From Chloroflexota bacterium (GTDB lineage Bacteria; Chloroflexota; Dehalococcoidia; Lucifugimonadales; Lucifugimonadaceae): DNA of 64,000 nt. How positions within the stretch are numbered: position 1 is the first letter of the stretch; every line of letters starts with the position of its first letter. Positions 55,066 through 63,967 of this stretch are shown here, piece by piece. A program made the translations under genes and the position numbers. Under the pieces are notes generated by a model that had not been told where the DNA came from, made no database searches, and saw nothing but the letters and a program-made list of their open reading frames with translations. The DNA lies in NCBI GenBank assembly GCA_009838175.1, contig VXSB01000028.1, positions 37,921 to 101,920 of the forward strand, in the 5' to 3' direction.

Positions 55066-58000
55066 ATGGAGTACATCGATGGCAACGTCCGGTTCAGTGC
55101 CGGGGATCTTGTGAACCATTTGGCCTGCCGACATCTCACTGTGCTGAACGGCGAGGTCGCAGCGGGTGTCTTAGCGGCGCCCACGGATTGGGATCCGACC
55201 GTCGCGTGGATGCATGAGAGGGGGATGGCCCACGAGAGAAACTACCTGCAGCACCTGGAGGACATCGGTCGACGCCTGACCCGGATCGAGGGAGTCGGGG
55301 TCGACGCCGCGGCCGTGTCCGCTACCGTGGGAGCGATGAGCGACGGTGCCGACGTCATCGTTCAGGCCGCGCTCGCCGACGATCAATGGGCCGGACGCAT
55401 CGATGCGCTTCTCCGCGTGCAGAAACCAAGCAGCCTCGGCGACTGGTCTTACGAGGCCGTAGACGCCAAACTGTCAAGGGAAACCAGGAGCGGCACCATA
55501 CTCCAGCTGTCGCTGTACTCGGAGCTGGTTTCAGGAGTTCAAGGCGTGCTGCCGGAGCGCATGTGCGCCGTGACTCCGTGGACCGAGTTCGAACCGCAGG
55601 TGTACCGGACGACCGACTACGCGGCGTATTACCGGCTGGCGAAGGCGCGGCTGGAGTCGGCAGTGACATCTGGCGAGGAAGTCCAGACTTATCCCGACCC
55701 GAGGGTGCATTGCGACATCTGCCGGTGGAGCCGACAATGCGACGCGCGCCGGCGTTCAGACGACCACCTGTCGCTCGTGGCGGGCATTTCCAACCTCCAC
55801 GCGGCCGAACTCAAGGCCAAGGAAGTCGACACCGTTGCGAGGCTCGCTGGCGTTGCACTCCCCTGGCCGTGGGAGCCTGACCGTGGCGCGGTCGCCACCT
55901 ACGAGAAGATACGCGAGCAGGCACGAGTGCAGATGGAGGGCCGTACTGCTGATGTGCCGATTTACGAGACCCTTGACCAACAGCCCGGCGTGGGCTTGGC
56001 CAAACTGCCGGAACCGTCGCCGGGCGATGTGTTCTTCGACATCGAAGGCGACCCTTTCGTCGGTCCGGGCGGTTTGGAATTTCTTTTCGGCTACGTCACC
56101 GTCGACGAGTCGGGCGACCTGCCTCACACCGGCTTCTGGGCGTTGGACTACGAGGAGGAGAAGCGCTGCTTCGAGCGGTTCGTCGACTGGCTTGTCGAGA
56201 GGTGGGCGAGGCACGAAGACATGCACGTCTATCACTACGCCCCGTACGAGCCTAGCGCGATGAAGCGACTGATGAGCCGGCACGCCACACGCGAGGCCGA
56301 GGTCGACCGAATGCTGCGCGCCGGTCTTTTCGTCGACCTGTACCGGGTGACGCGGGAGAGCGTGCGCGCCAGCGTGGAGAGCTACTCCATCAAAAATTTG
56401 GAACCATTCTTCGACTTCAGACGCGAAGTGTTCCTCGGCGATGCGAACCGGGCCCTCTATGCTGTCTCGGCCGCCTTGGAATCGGGCGGCACCAAGGAGA
56501 TTGAGAACAGCGCCTTGGCAACTGTGGAGGAATACAACCGCGACGATTGCGCTTCCACCTTCCACCTTCGCGGCTGGTTGGAAGGGATCCGCCTGAACTT
56601 GATGGCGCAAGGCTTATCCATCGAGCGACCACAAATCGGCCACGGCGAGGCATCGGAGCGTCTCACGGATTGGGAGCAGGCCATCAGGGAGCTTGCCGAT
56701 CGCATCGCCCACGGCGTCCCGGCGGCGCCCGACGAGCGCAGCGAGGAGCAACAAGCGCGATGGGTGCTGGCCAACATCCTTGAGTGGCACCGCCGCGAAG
56801 ACAAGGCAGCGTGGTGGGAGTATTTCCGCCTGAGGGACACCGCAGTTGAAGACTTGCTGGACGATCGGGCGGCGTTGGCGCGTTTAGAGATGGTGGAGAC
56901 GGTGGGAGGCACGGCGAAGGCGCCAGTGCACCGCTACCGTTTCCCGGCACAGGAGACGTCTCTCCGGGGTGGTGAGACGCTGCATGTCCCGGGGGAACAG
57001 TCGCCTCTGGGCAGTCTCGTCGCTTTGGACACCCTCGGGTGCACCATCGACGTCAAGAAGCGGGGCGCATCTGCCAACAACCACCCGGAGGCAGTTTTCG
57101 CACATGACATCGTGCCATCCCAAGAGCTGAAGAATGCTCTGGTGAGGGTCGGCGAGCACGTTGCGGCTCACGGCATGGCTGACGACGGGAAGTACAGAGC
57201 AGCTCGGGATTTGCTACTCCGCCGACCGCCGCGCTTGAACGGAGCGCCCGTGCAACGGCAAAGCGAGTCGGCGCTGGATGCCGCGCTGCGCATCGCTTCG
57301 GACGCCGACTTCAGCGTGCTGCCTGTGCAAGGCCCCCCCGGCGCCGGAAAGACTTACACCGGCGCAAGGATGATATGCGAATTCGTGAGCAATGGCGCTC
57401 GGGTGGGGATCACCGCCAACAGCCACAAGGTGATCGTCAACCTGCTGCAGGAGGTGCTTTCCGCCGCCGATCAGCGAGACATCACTGTCAAAGCCGTGCG
57501 GAAGATCTCCCGCAATTCGGACGCCGAACTACTCGACCCGCGTGTCGCCCAGACGACCGACAACTCGGCCGTTTTCGCGGCATTGGGAGAGGGCTGCCAA
57601 GTCGCAGCCGGCACCGCTTGGCTATGGGCCCGGGAAGAGGCGCTGGACAGCGTAGACGTGTTGTTCGTCGACGAGGCCGCTCAGATGTCGCTGGCGAACG
57701 TGCTGGCAATATCCCACGCGGCGCCCAACCTGGTGCTTCTGGGCGACCCGCAGCAGTTGGACCAACCCGCTCAGGGCACGCACCCTGACGGCACTGGCGT
57801 GTCCGCTCTGGCCCACCTTCTCGGCGAGCGGCAGACCATTGAAGCGGAACAGGGACTGTTCCTAGAGGAGACATGGCGGCTGCATCCCGATATTTGCAAG
57901 TTCACGTCGGAGGCGTTCTACGAGGATCGGCTGGCGTCCCGCTCCGATCTAGAGCGGCAGCGTGTGATTGCGCCCGGGCCGCTGTCAGGTACGGGGCTGC

Positions 58001-58482
58001 GCCTGGCGCCAATCTCGCACCGCGGCAACCAGAGTTCCTCGGAGGAGGAGGCCGACGCCGTGGCATCCCTGGTCTTGGACCTCGTCGACAACCAGGCTAG
58101 CTGGGTCGACGCGGATGGCCTCGAGAGACCGATCACGTTGGAGGACGTCCTCATCATCGCCCCTTATAACGCTCAAGTGTTTACGGTCCAGGAACGATTG
58201 CCCGATGGTGCGCGGGTAGGCACGGTGGACAAGTTCCAAGGTCAAGAAGCGCCAATCGTGATTTACACCATGGCGACCTCCACCCCGGAAGACGCGCCGC
58301 ACGGTATGGAATTCCTTTACAGCCTGAACCGGTTGAACGTGGCGACGTCAAGGGCGCGGTGCGTATGCGTTCTGGTGGCATCTCTGGAGCTCTTCGGACC
58401 GGAGTGCCGGACGCCCCGGGAGATGCGGCTGGCCAATGCCTTCTGCCGTTATCGAGAACTGGCTTCGGAGGTCGTTCTTTAG
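55066..58482 (+). CDS. TM0106-type RecB-like nuclease fused to SF1 helicase
   Basis: An 1138-aa protein. The N-terminal RecB-like domain has GRIDALLRV, the YEAVDAKLSR active-site strand (Asp-x-Lys), LQLSLYSELV and a cysteine cluster CDICRWSRQC near 226-235. The middle YprB-type RNase H-like domain has FFDIEGDPF near 325, HVYHYAPYEP and YNRDDC. The C-terminal SF1 helicase (UPF1-like, about 730-1130) has Walker A VQGPPGAGKTYTGA, VLFVDEAAQMSL, GDPQQLDQPAQG, GTVDKFQGQEAPIV and NVATSRARCV. Combined nuclease-helicase proteins of this type occur in defence islands and repair; its role here is inferred from location. Confidence 0.87.
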   Translation: MEYIDGNVRFSAGDLVNHLACRHLTVLNGEVAAGVLAAPTDWDPTVAWMHERGMAHERNYLQHLEDIGRRLTRIEGVGVDAAAVSATVGAMSDGADVIVQAALADDQWAGRIDALLRVQKPSSLGDWSYEAVDAKLSRETRSGTILQLSLYSELVSGVQGVLPERMCAVTPWTEFEPQVYRTTDYAAYYRLAKARLESAVTSGEEVQTYPDPRVHCDICRWSRQCDARRRSDDHLSLVAGISNLHAAELKAKEVDTVARLAGVALPWPWEPDRGAVATYEKIREQARVQMEGRTADVPIYETLDQQPGVGLAKLPEPSPGDVFFDIEGDPFVGPGGLEFLFGYVTVDESGDLPHTGFWALDYEEEKRCFERFVDWLVERWARHEDMHVYHYAPYEPSAMKRLMSRHATREAEVDRMLRAGLFVDLYRVTRESVRASVESYSIKNLEPFFDFRREVFLGDANRALYAVSAALESGGTKEIENSALATVEEYNRDDCASTFHLRGWLEGIRLNLMAQGLSIERPQIGHGEASERLTDWEQAIRELADRIAHGVPAAPDERSEEQQARWVLANILEWHRREDKAAWWEYFRLRDTAVEDLLDDRAALARLEMVETVGGTAKAPVHRYRFPAQETSLRGGETLHVPGEQSPLGSLVALDTLGCTIDVKKRGASANNHPEAVFAHDIVPSQELKNALVRVGEHVAAHGMADDGKYRAARDLLLRRPPRLNGAPVQRQSESALDAALRIASDADFSVLPVQGPPGAGKTYTGARMICEFVSNGARVGITANSHKVIVNLLQEVLSAADQRDITVKAVRKISRNSDAELLDPRVAQTTDNSAVFAALGEGCQVAAGTAWLWAREEALDSVDVLFVDEAAQMSLANVLAISHAAPNLVLLGDPQQLDQPAQGTHPDGTGVSALAHLLGERQTIEAEQGLFLEETWRLHPDICKFTSEAFYEDRLASRSDLERQRVIAPGPLSGTGLRLAPISHRGNQSSSEEEADAVASLVLDLVDNQASWVDADGLERPITLEDVLIIAPYNAQVFTVQERLPDGARVGTVDKFQGQEAPIVIYTMATSTPEDAPHGMEFLYSLNRLNVATSRARCVCVLVASLELFGPECRTPREMRLANAFCRYRELASEVVL

Positions 58483-58697
58483 CTCGATGCAACGGCTGAT
58501 GCGAGACTTGGTTTGATCGTGTCCTGCGCCGTCGAGTTTGCAAAACCCGATAGTCGGGTACTTTACGCTTGAGCGTCAGCGTACGTGAACGGGCAACCAA
58601 ACTAGGGCGCGGGAACTGGCGGTACAGCTATCAGGTAAGTCGACGACGCCACATAGTCCGTCAAGGAAAGCCGTCCCTAGCATTCCGGTTTATCGGC

Positions 58698-58753
58698 TTG
58701 CCAACTGCTCGCGCTTGAATATCAAGTTTATCGCGCAAATGTAGCATTGGTGA
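58698..58753 (+). repeat. att-like direct repeat, right copy
   Basis: Matches 38268-38323 at 48 of 56 positions. It ends TGGTGA, the reverse complement of the last bases of the tRNA-Lys (TCACCA), so it overlaps the tRNA 3' end by six bases, where tRNA-targeting elements integrate. An internal palindrome TTGAATATCAA is present. Confidence 0.65.
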
Positions 58754-58823
58754 CGCGCCGGGGACTCGAACCCCGAACCTAGTGATTAAGAGTCACTTGC
58801 TCTGCCAATTGAGCTAGCGCGCC
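58748..58823 (-). tRNA. tRNA-Lys (CUU)
   Basis: 76 bases including an encoded CCA end. Acceptor GGCGCGC pairs with GCGCGTC (one G-U), a D stem begins with GCTC, the anticodon stem AGTGA/TCACT encloses the loop CTCTTAA (anticodon CTT), and the T arm has GGGGTTCGAGTCCCC. It lies at the right edge of the second defence island. Confidence 0.95.
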
Positions 58824-58889
58824 ACTTGCGATTCTAACTTGAGTGCAACCGACGACCGGGGTGTTGATTCGCTACGGCTATAATCGGCG

Positions 58890-59861
58890 ATGAATTGCAG
58901 CGATTGGAACCAAAACATGTCCTCAACACGACCCTCCCAAGACGATCTCCTACGATGGCTCCACGACGACCTCAATAATTGGGGTCGATGGGGAGAAGAT
59001 GACGAGCGCGGCACACTGAACCACCTCAGCAACCAGACGACGTTGGACGCTCTATCGTTAGTCCAAGAAGGTGCGACTGTATCGTGTGCGAGAGCGGTGG
59101 GATTCGAGGCTGCGGTTGATGTGCCGCGTCCGCCACAGCACTACATGATCGGGTCTGGAGACGTTTATCGAACCGGAGAGGGTCCGGATCGTCAAGTCGC
59201 CATTGACTACTTCGGATTAGTTTTCCACGGGCACACGGTTACCCATATCGACTCTCTCGCCCACTTCTTCTGGGATGGGAAGGCTTACAATGGACGGCCC
59301 GCTTCTGTCGTGACGGTGGCCGATGGTGCGACCGAACTTGACATAACTGCGGCGGTTGGCGGCATCGTTACGCGCGGCGTTCTAGTGGACGCTCCGATGC
59401 TCCGCGGGGTTCGCTACATCGAACGCGGGGATGGTGTCGGAATGGACGACATCAACGCCGCTGAGGAACAGTGCGGTTTCAAGGTACGTGAGGGTGATGT
59501 ACTGCTCCTACGAACTGGACAGCTCGGCATGCGTGAGGAACTCGGGCCCGTCGATGCATACGTCGCTGGGTCATCTGGACCGTTGCCTGAGATTCTGCCG
59601 TTCATGCACGAACGCGGCGTAGCTGTGATGGGTTCGGACACTGGCAACGATGTCCAACCAACGGGCTATGACCGTTTCAGCAACCCCGTCCATCAAGTCG
59701 GGATCGTCGGTATGGGATTGTGGATTTTAGACAATGCCTGGCTTGACGACATCGCTGCGGCTTGTTCCGAACGCGGAAGATGGGAATTCCTCATCAACAT
59801 CCTGCCGCTCAGGTTGCCTACGGTTACCGGATCGCCTGTCAATCCGATCGCGGTTTTCTGA
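58890..59861 (+). CDS. Cyclase-family metal-dependent hydrolase
   Basis: A 323-aa protein of the cyclase/kynurenine-formamidase family. The metal motif appears as FHGHTVTHIDSLAHFFW (HxxTHxDxxxH type, near residue 110), followed by VLVDAPM, GDVLLLRTGQL and the late VMGSDTGNDVQPTGYDRF. Fold and ligands are intact. Substrates of this family range from N-formylkynurenine to cyclic amides; not assignable here. The first gene after tRNA-Lys, convergent with the RNase HII gene across a double hairpin. Confidence 0.82.
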   Translation: MNCSDWNQNMSSTRPSQDDLLRWLHDDLNNWGRWGEDDERGTLNHLSNQTTLDALSLVQEGATVSCARAVGFEAAVDVPRPPQHYMIGSGDVYRTGEGPDRQVAIDYFGLVFHGHTVTHIDSLAHFFWDGKAYNGRPASVVTVADGATELDITAAVGGIVTRGVLVDAPMLRGVRYIERGDGVGMDDINAAEEQCGFKVREGDVLLLRTGQLGMREELGPVDAYVAGSSGPLPEILPFMHERGVAVMGSDTGNDVQPTGYDRFSNPVHQVGIVGMGLWILDNAWLDDIAAACSERGRWEFLINILPLRLPTVTGSPVNPIAVF

Positions 59862-59867
59862 GGCATT

Positions 59868-59933
59868 AAACCCCCTTCAATTCCCCCTTGGCATCAAGGG
59901 GGAGGGATATGGATCCCCTTGAGCATCAAGGGA
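59868..59933. terminator. Double hairpin between convergent genes (C-rich repeat copy 2)
   Basis: Copy 2 of the hairpin element at 59868-59906 (CCCCCTTGgcatCAAGGGGG) is followed by a second, shorter one at 59914-59933 (CCCCTTGagcatCAAGGG). Located between the stops of two convergent genes, so a bidirectional terminator role is likely. The same element at 5267-5307 lies between same-strand genes. Confidence 0.6.
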
Positions 59934-59962
59934 GAGGAATATGGGAGCGTCCGATCTGTTGA

Positions 59963-61030
59963 TCAGTAGTGGGCGTTGCGGACGATTTCGAAGTCTAGGG
60001 ATCGGCCATCGGGCGATCTTGTTACGCCCACGAAATCGATGCGCCAATCTACGACTTTGGAACCAACTTCGGCCGCGAGGTAGCCTAGGGCGACGTTCTC
60101 TATGCGGTTGAGTTTCTCGGGTGTTAGGGCTTCAACGGGTCGTCCGAATTTTGTCGAGTTCCGTCCCTTGACCTCGACGAACACCCACTCCGGTCCTACC
60201 TTGGCGATGATGTCGACTTCGCCGTGTCGGGTTTTGTAGTTGCGGTCGATAATTCGGTATCCGAGTTGCCGGAGGTGATTAGCCGCCGCGTCTTCGACAC
60301 TCAAACCTAGTCCGTCGGGAAGACTCATTTCGCTGCGACTGGCAATGTTTGAAGCGGATGTGGCGGATAAAACTGCCCATGATTTATCGGCGATGAGTTG
60401 TGCGACCGGTTTGAATGAGCGACGATGGGCCGGGGTAGGGCCTAGGCTTTCGAGCATGTCCATGTGGGCGGCAGTGCCGTAGCCCTTGTGTTGTGTGAAT
60501 CCGTAGCCCGGGTATTGTGCTTCCAGATCGTCTGACATGATGCGGTCGCGCGTCACTTTGGCGATGATTGATGCTGCCGCGATTGAGAGGGATTTCGAAT
60601 CGCCGCGTATTATCGATTTGGATGGCGTGGCGATGCCGATGTTTGTGACGGCGTCGATTAAAAGGAAGTCGATCCGCCACCTGATCGCGCGGATCGCATC
60701 GCGCATCGCGAGTTTAGTGGCAGGAACGATGCCAAGTTCGTCGATCTGGTCGGCAGGCACGATGCCTACCCCGTGCGTACTCCCGTAGGTGCGGATCATA
60801 TCGAACGCGTACTCGCGCTGGTTGATGGTCAGCTTCTTCGAGTCATCGATGAGCCCGATGTGTTCTTCCGACATTTCGGCGGGAAGCACCACGGCGGCAG
60901 CAACGACAGGTCCTGCAAGTGCGCCGCGGCCAGCTTCGTCGATTCCGGCGATCACACGATAACCGGATTGGCGGCATTCGGTCTCGAACGCGAAAGTCGG
61001 GCCTGTTTCCCTTTTTTGCGCCGTTTGCAT
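59963..61030 (-). CDS. rnhB: RNase HII fused to YraN (UPF0102) domain
   Basis: 355 aa from ATG 61030 (TTG 61051 possible). The N-terminal 210 residues are RNase HII with AGIDEAGRGALAGPVVAA, DDSKKL, DAV at the centre and the GDSKSLSIAAASIIAKVTRD segment. From about residue 240 comes a YraN-type nuclease-fold domain: AANHLRQLGYRIIDRNYKTRHGEVDIIAK, then WVFVEVKGRNSTKFG. RNase HII removes RNA from DNA-RNA hybrids; YraN is uncharacterised. In most genomes they are separate neighbours (rnhB-yraN), so this is a fusion. Confidence 0.9.
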   Translation of the reverse strand: MQTAQKRETGPTFAFETECRQSGYRVIAGIDEAGRGALAGPVVAAAVVLPAEMSEEHIGLIDDSKKLTINQREYAFDMIRTYGSTHGVGIVPADQIDELGIVPATKLAMRDAIRAIRWRIDFLLIDAVTNIGIATPSKSIIRGDSKSLSIAAASIIAKVTRDRIMSDDLEAQYPGYGFTQHKGYGTAAHMDMLESLGPTPAHRRSFKPVAQLIADKSWAVLSATSASNIASRSEMSLPDGLGLSVEDAAANHLRQLGYRIIDRNYKTRHGEVDIIAKVGPEWVFVEVKGRNSTKFGRPVEALTPEKLNRIENVALGYLAAEVGSKVVDWRIDFVGVTRSPDGRSLDFEIVRNAHY

Positions 61031-61085
61031 GACGCGTTCAGGATACGCCAATCGCGCCGTTGACTCGACTTGAGATGGCGAAGGG

Positions 61086-62222
61086 TTACGCCGCGACGGC
61101 TAGATCAGTCGCGGTCGAGACGTCCGAAATGGGAGATTCAAGTTCAATGAAGCCTCCGCCGAGGACTCGATCGCCGTCGTAGAAGACGATAGCCTGACCA
61201 GGGGTGCAAGCTCGCATTGGCTTTGAGAACCTGATTTTCCCAACTTCTGCGCCTAACATCTCAATCGATGCTGGCTCTTCCGGACTGCTGTATCGGATCT
61301 TCGCAGTTATCTCAGCATTCGCTGGCGGGGCCTCGTCGATCCAGTTGACTGCCGACGCGTATACCTCGTCACGCAAGAGTTCTTGCACCGATCCCACGGT
61401 CACCCTGCCCGACTTAGAGTTGATCGAGGTCACGTAGATCGGTCCCTTCGTGCCACCCATCATCGGTAGCCCCTTACGCTGACCGATGGTGAAATTGTGA
61501 ATTCCGTCATGCTCGGCTAACACGTTGCCCTCAACGTCGACAACCACACCCGATTTCGGTTCATCAAGCCGTTCCTCGACGAACTCGCGATATGTACCAG
61601 TTGGGATGAAGCAAATGTCCTGCGAATCAGGCTTGTCGGCTACTGGCAGTCCTTCGTTTCGAGCAATCTCGCGGATCTCATCCTTGGTGTACCCGCCTAC
61701 AGGAAACGCCAAGCGCTTCAACTGATCCTGCTGCAGGTTGTAAAGCACATACGACTGGTCCTTCATGATATCCGCGCCGCGCCGCAGCGACCTGCGACCG
61801 TCTTCTTCCGTGGCGATCTGAGCGTAGTGACCCGTCGCAACGATCTCCGCGTCCATCAGTTCCGCTCTATCCATTAGGAAACTGAACTTCAGCCGGTCGT
61901 TGCATGCTAAGCAGGGATGGGGCGTCCTCCCCTGTCGGTACTCGCCGACGAAGTAGTCGATAACGTGCTGCTGGAACTCCTTCTCGAAGTTCATGTAGTA
62001 GTGCTTCGCACCAATGATGCGGCACGTCGCCCGCGCATCCTCAACATCTTCGAGCGAACAGCAGGACTTTGAGAGTTTCCCGGCCCCTTCAAAAGGCGCG
62101 TTGAACAGCCGCATCGTTACACCGATGACGTCGTAGCCCTCTCGAGCCAACATAGCCGCAGCGACAGAGGAGTCGACACCCCCACTCATCGCTACTAGCG
62201 CGCGCTTTTTCGAATTCAGCAT
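61086..62222 (-). CDS. mnmA: tRNA 2-thiouridine(34) synthase
   Basis: A 378-aa thiolation enzyme for U34 of tRNA Lys/Glu/Gln. The PP-loop AMSGGVDSSVAAAML is at residues 12-26, the catalytic cysteines are in HPCLACND (about 103) and SQDICFIPTG (about 205), and the beta-barrel C-terminal domain has GRVTVG and the late PGQAIVFYDGD. Cytoplasmic. Read convergent to the fusion gene's upstream neighbours with short gaps; divergent from rsfS. Confidence 0.95.
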   Translation of the reverse strand: MLNSKKRALVAMSGGVDSSVAAAMLAREGYDVIGVTMRLFNAPFEGAGKLSKSCCSLEDVEDARATCRIIGAKHYYMNFEKEFQQHVIDYFVGEYRQGRTPHPCLACNDRLKFSFLMDRAELMDAEIVATGHYAQIATEEDGRRSLRRGADIMKDQSYVLYNLQQDQLKRLAFPVGGYTKDEIREIARNEGLPVADKPDSQDICFIPTGTYREFVEERLDEPKSGVVVDVEGNVLAEHDGIHNFTIGQRKGLPMMGGTKGPIYVTSINSKSGRVTVGSVQELLRDEVYASAVNWIDEAPPANAEITAKIRYSSPEEPASIEMLGAEVGKIRFSKPMRACTPGQAIVFYDGDRVLGGGFIELESPISDVSTATDLAVAA

Positions 62223-62385
62223 GAGGATTGATGAGTTTGCGTCGATTCGGACACTATTACTTGGACTGTTCCCTGTGCCATCGACGAAGTCCTTCTTTTC
62301 AGAATAAAATCGCTAGTTTCAAGAATGCGACTGAACCACACGACGATTCATAGTCGTATCTTGTACCGATATAATCCGAGAACAC

Positions 62386-62763
62386 ATGACAACATCCACA
62401 CCTGAAACTACGGTCAAACTTTCGATTGAGGAGCTAGCGCGGGCGGCACTCGAAGAAGCCTCATCCAACCTAGGGTCCGATGTCGTTCTACTCGACACCC
62501 GGAACGTCAGCGATTTCACCGACTTCTTCGTGATCGCAAGCGGCGAGACTGAGCGTCACTTAGAGATGATGGCTGACCGCATCGAGCGGAAGATTCGAGA
62601 TTTGGGAATGCGGCGGAACAATCGCGAAGGTTCCGGTTCCGGCGGATGGCTGCTCATCGACTTCCCCGGTTTCATAGTCCACCTCTTCAACCGTGAAACC
62701 AGAGCGTACTACGATCTTGAAGGGCTCTGGTCCCAAGCCAACGAAGTCGTCCGATTGCAATAA
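62386..62763 (+). CDS. rsfS: Ribosomal silencing factor RsfS
   Basis: A 125-aa protein, typical length. The family core is intact: VVLLDTRNVSDFTDFFVIASGETERHLEMMADRIE, then the GWLLIDFPGFIVHLFNRETRAYYDLEGLW strand set. It binds ribosomal protein uL14 and blocks subunit joining in slow growth. Divergent from mnmA and convergent with ndk (gap of 9 bases). Confidence 0.95.
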   Translation: MTTSTPETTVKLSIEELARAALEEASSNLGSDVVLLDTRNVSDFTDFFVIASGETERHLEMMADRIERKIRDLGMRRNNREGSGSGGWLLIDFPGFIVHLFNRETRAYYDLEGLWSQANEVVRLQ

Positions 62764-62772
62764 CCGGGGCGG

Positions 62773-63237
62773 CTATCCATCATCCGATGCAATCCATATG
62801 TCGCTCGAACGCGCGTAATCGATCAACTCTGCGTCGCTGAAGAACAGACCAACTTCACGCTCGGCATCGTCTGAATTCGCCGAACCGTGCACCAGGTTGC
62901 GGCTGATTTCAACGCCAAAATCTCCCCGAATCGTACCTGGCGGCGCGTCACTCGGGTTCGTCGCGCCCATCAGCTTACGAGTGATCGCGATAGCATCTGG
63001 GCCTTCTAAACAGAGCGCTACCACCGGTGCGGCGGTGATGTAGTTGACCAGACCTTCGTAGAACGGTTTGCCCTCGTGTTCGGCGTAGTGACGTTGCGCC
63101 AAGTTTTGGCTGACCTGCATCAGCTTCAAGCCCACGATCTTCATACCTGTCGCTTCAAACCGACCGATGATCGTCCCAACCAATCCGCGCTGCACTCCGT
63201 CGGGCTTCACCAAGACCAATGTTCGCTCTAGTTCCAT
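62773..63237 (-). CDS. ndk: Nucleoside diphosphate kinase
   Basis: 154 aa from ATG 63237 (MELERTLVLVKPDGVQRG); the longer frame to 63414 overlaps tsaB and is rejected. The phosphate-carrying histidine is in NLVHGSANSDDAE, and the RGDFGVEISRN motif precedes it. Transfers phosphate between nucleoside di- and triphosphates. The lack of a clear ribosome site is notable but the start fits the family. Confidence 0.93.
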   Translation of the reverse strand: MELERTLVLVKPDGVQRGLVGTIIGRFEATGMKIVGLKLMQVSQNLAQRHYAEHEGKPFYEGLVNYITAAPVVALCLEGPDAIAITRKLMGATNPSDAPPGTIRGDFGVEISRNLVHGSANSDDAEREVGLFFSDAELIDYARSSDIWIASDDG

Positions 63238-63322
63238 CTGTTCGCGTCCCCAATGAGATTCAATTCGGCGAGCAAAACGACCGCCAAACAACAATTGTGC
63301 ACAACGCCCTTCGCGCGCCGGT

Positions 63323-63967
63323 TTACGTTGCTCGCGGAGCCGTAATCGTTGGTGGACGGGAGTAGATCGGTTCCAAAAAGCTGTCCGATATCTCACCCCG
63401 TTCGAGACGTTCAAGCGCTATGTCGAGCAAGTGTTCGGGCGGCCGCACGACACCATTGCCGGAGCCGGTATGCCTTTCGGTTCCTTCTCCGCACAGCACA
63501 TGATCATTATCGTCAAATCGCGAAGCGACTTCACCCTCTTCGCATATCCCGAATTCGACAGCTTCTGATGAAGCTGAGATCGGATGAGCAAACACGCTGA
63601 ATGAAAGCTGATTCCTCCCCACCGGGATCAAGGACACCACATGTTTAGTGGTCACGGTCCGGTGTCTGTACGCCTGCAAGAGATGCGTCGGTACGCCGAT
63701 CAATCTCGCCTCCGTCGGTGCGACGAGTCCATGGGCTGTCGCAATACCAACCCTGACCGCGCTGAATCCTCCGGGACCGAGGGCTGCTGCTACCGCGTCG
63801 AGATCACTCGCTTTCAACCCCGCGGCATTAACCAACTCCATCACTGCTGGCATGACCTCTCTTCCATGGTTGTGCCGCGACTGCCACGAACGCGTCGAGA
63901 CGTCGCCATCGACGTAGAGACCTACCCCGGCGAAAGCGGTCGACGTGTCGATCCCTAGAATTTTCAT
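63323..63967 (-). CDS. tsaB: tRNA threonylcarbamoyladenosine biosynthesis protein TsaB
   Basis: A 214-aa ASKHA-fold protein of the t6A pathway, partner of TsaD. N-terminal MKILGIDTSTAFAGVGLY, then RHNHGREVMPAVMELV (family RHS-like motif) and GPGGFSAVRVGIATAHGL are visible. The C-terminal half is variable as usual. The gene is complete inside the window; its upstream neighbours are beyond the edge. Confidence 0.92.
   Translation of the reverse strand: MKILGIDTSTAFAGVGLYVDGDVSTRSWQSRHNHGREVMPAVMELVNAAGLKASDLDAVAAALGPGGFSAVRVGIATAHGLVAPTEARLIGVPTHLLQAYRHRTVTTKHVVSLIPVGRNQLSFSVFAHPISASSEAVEFGICEEGEVASRFDDNDHVLCGEGTERHTGSGNGVVRPPEHLLDIALERLERGEISDSFLEPIYSRPPTITAPRAT

Noticed and set aside
38000-58750. 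CRISPR array, integrase or prophage genes in the defence islands
   Set aside because: No regular short repeat-spacer pattern, no tyrosine or serine recombinase motif and no phage structural gene was found on either strand.
63238-63414. Longer start for Ndk
   Set aside because: Adds 59 residues not seen in the family and overlaps tsaB; ATG 63237 fits the family start exactly.
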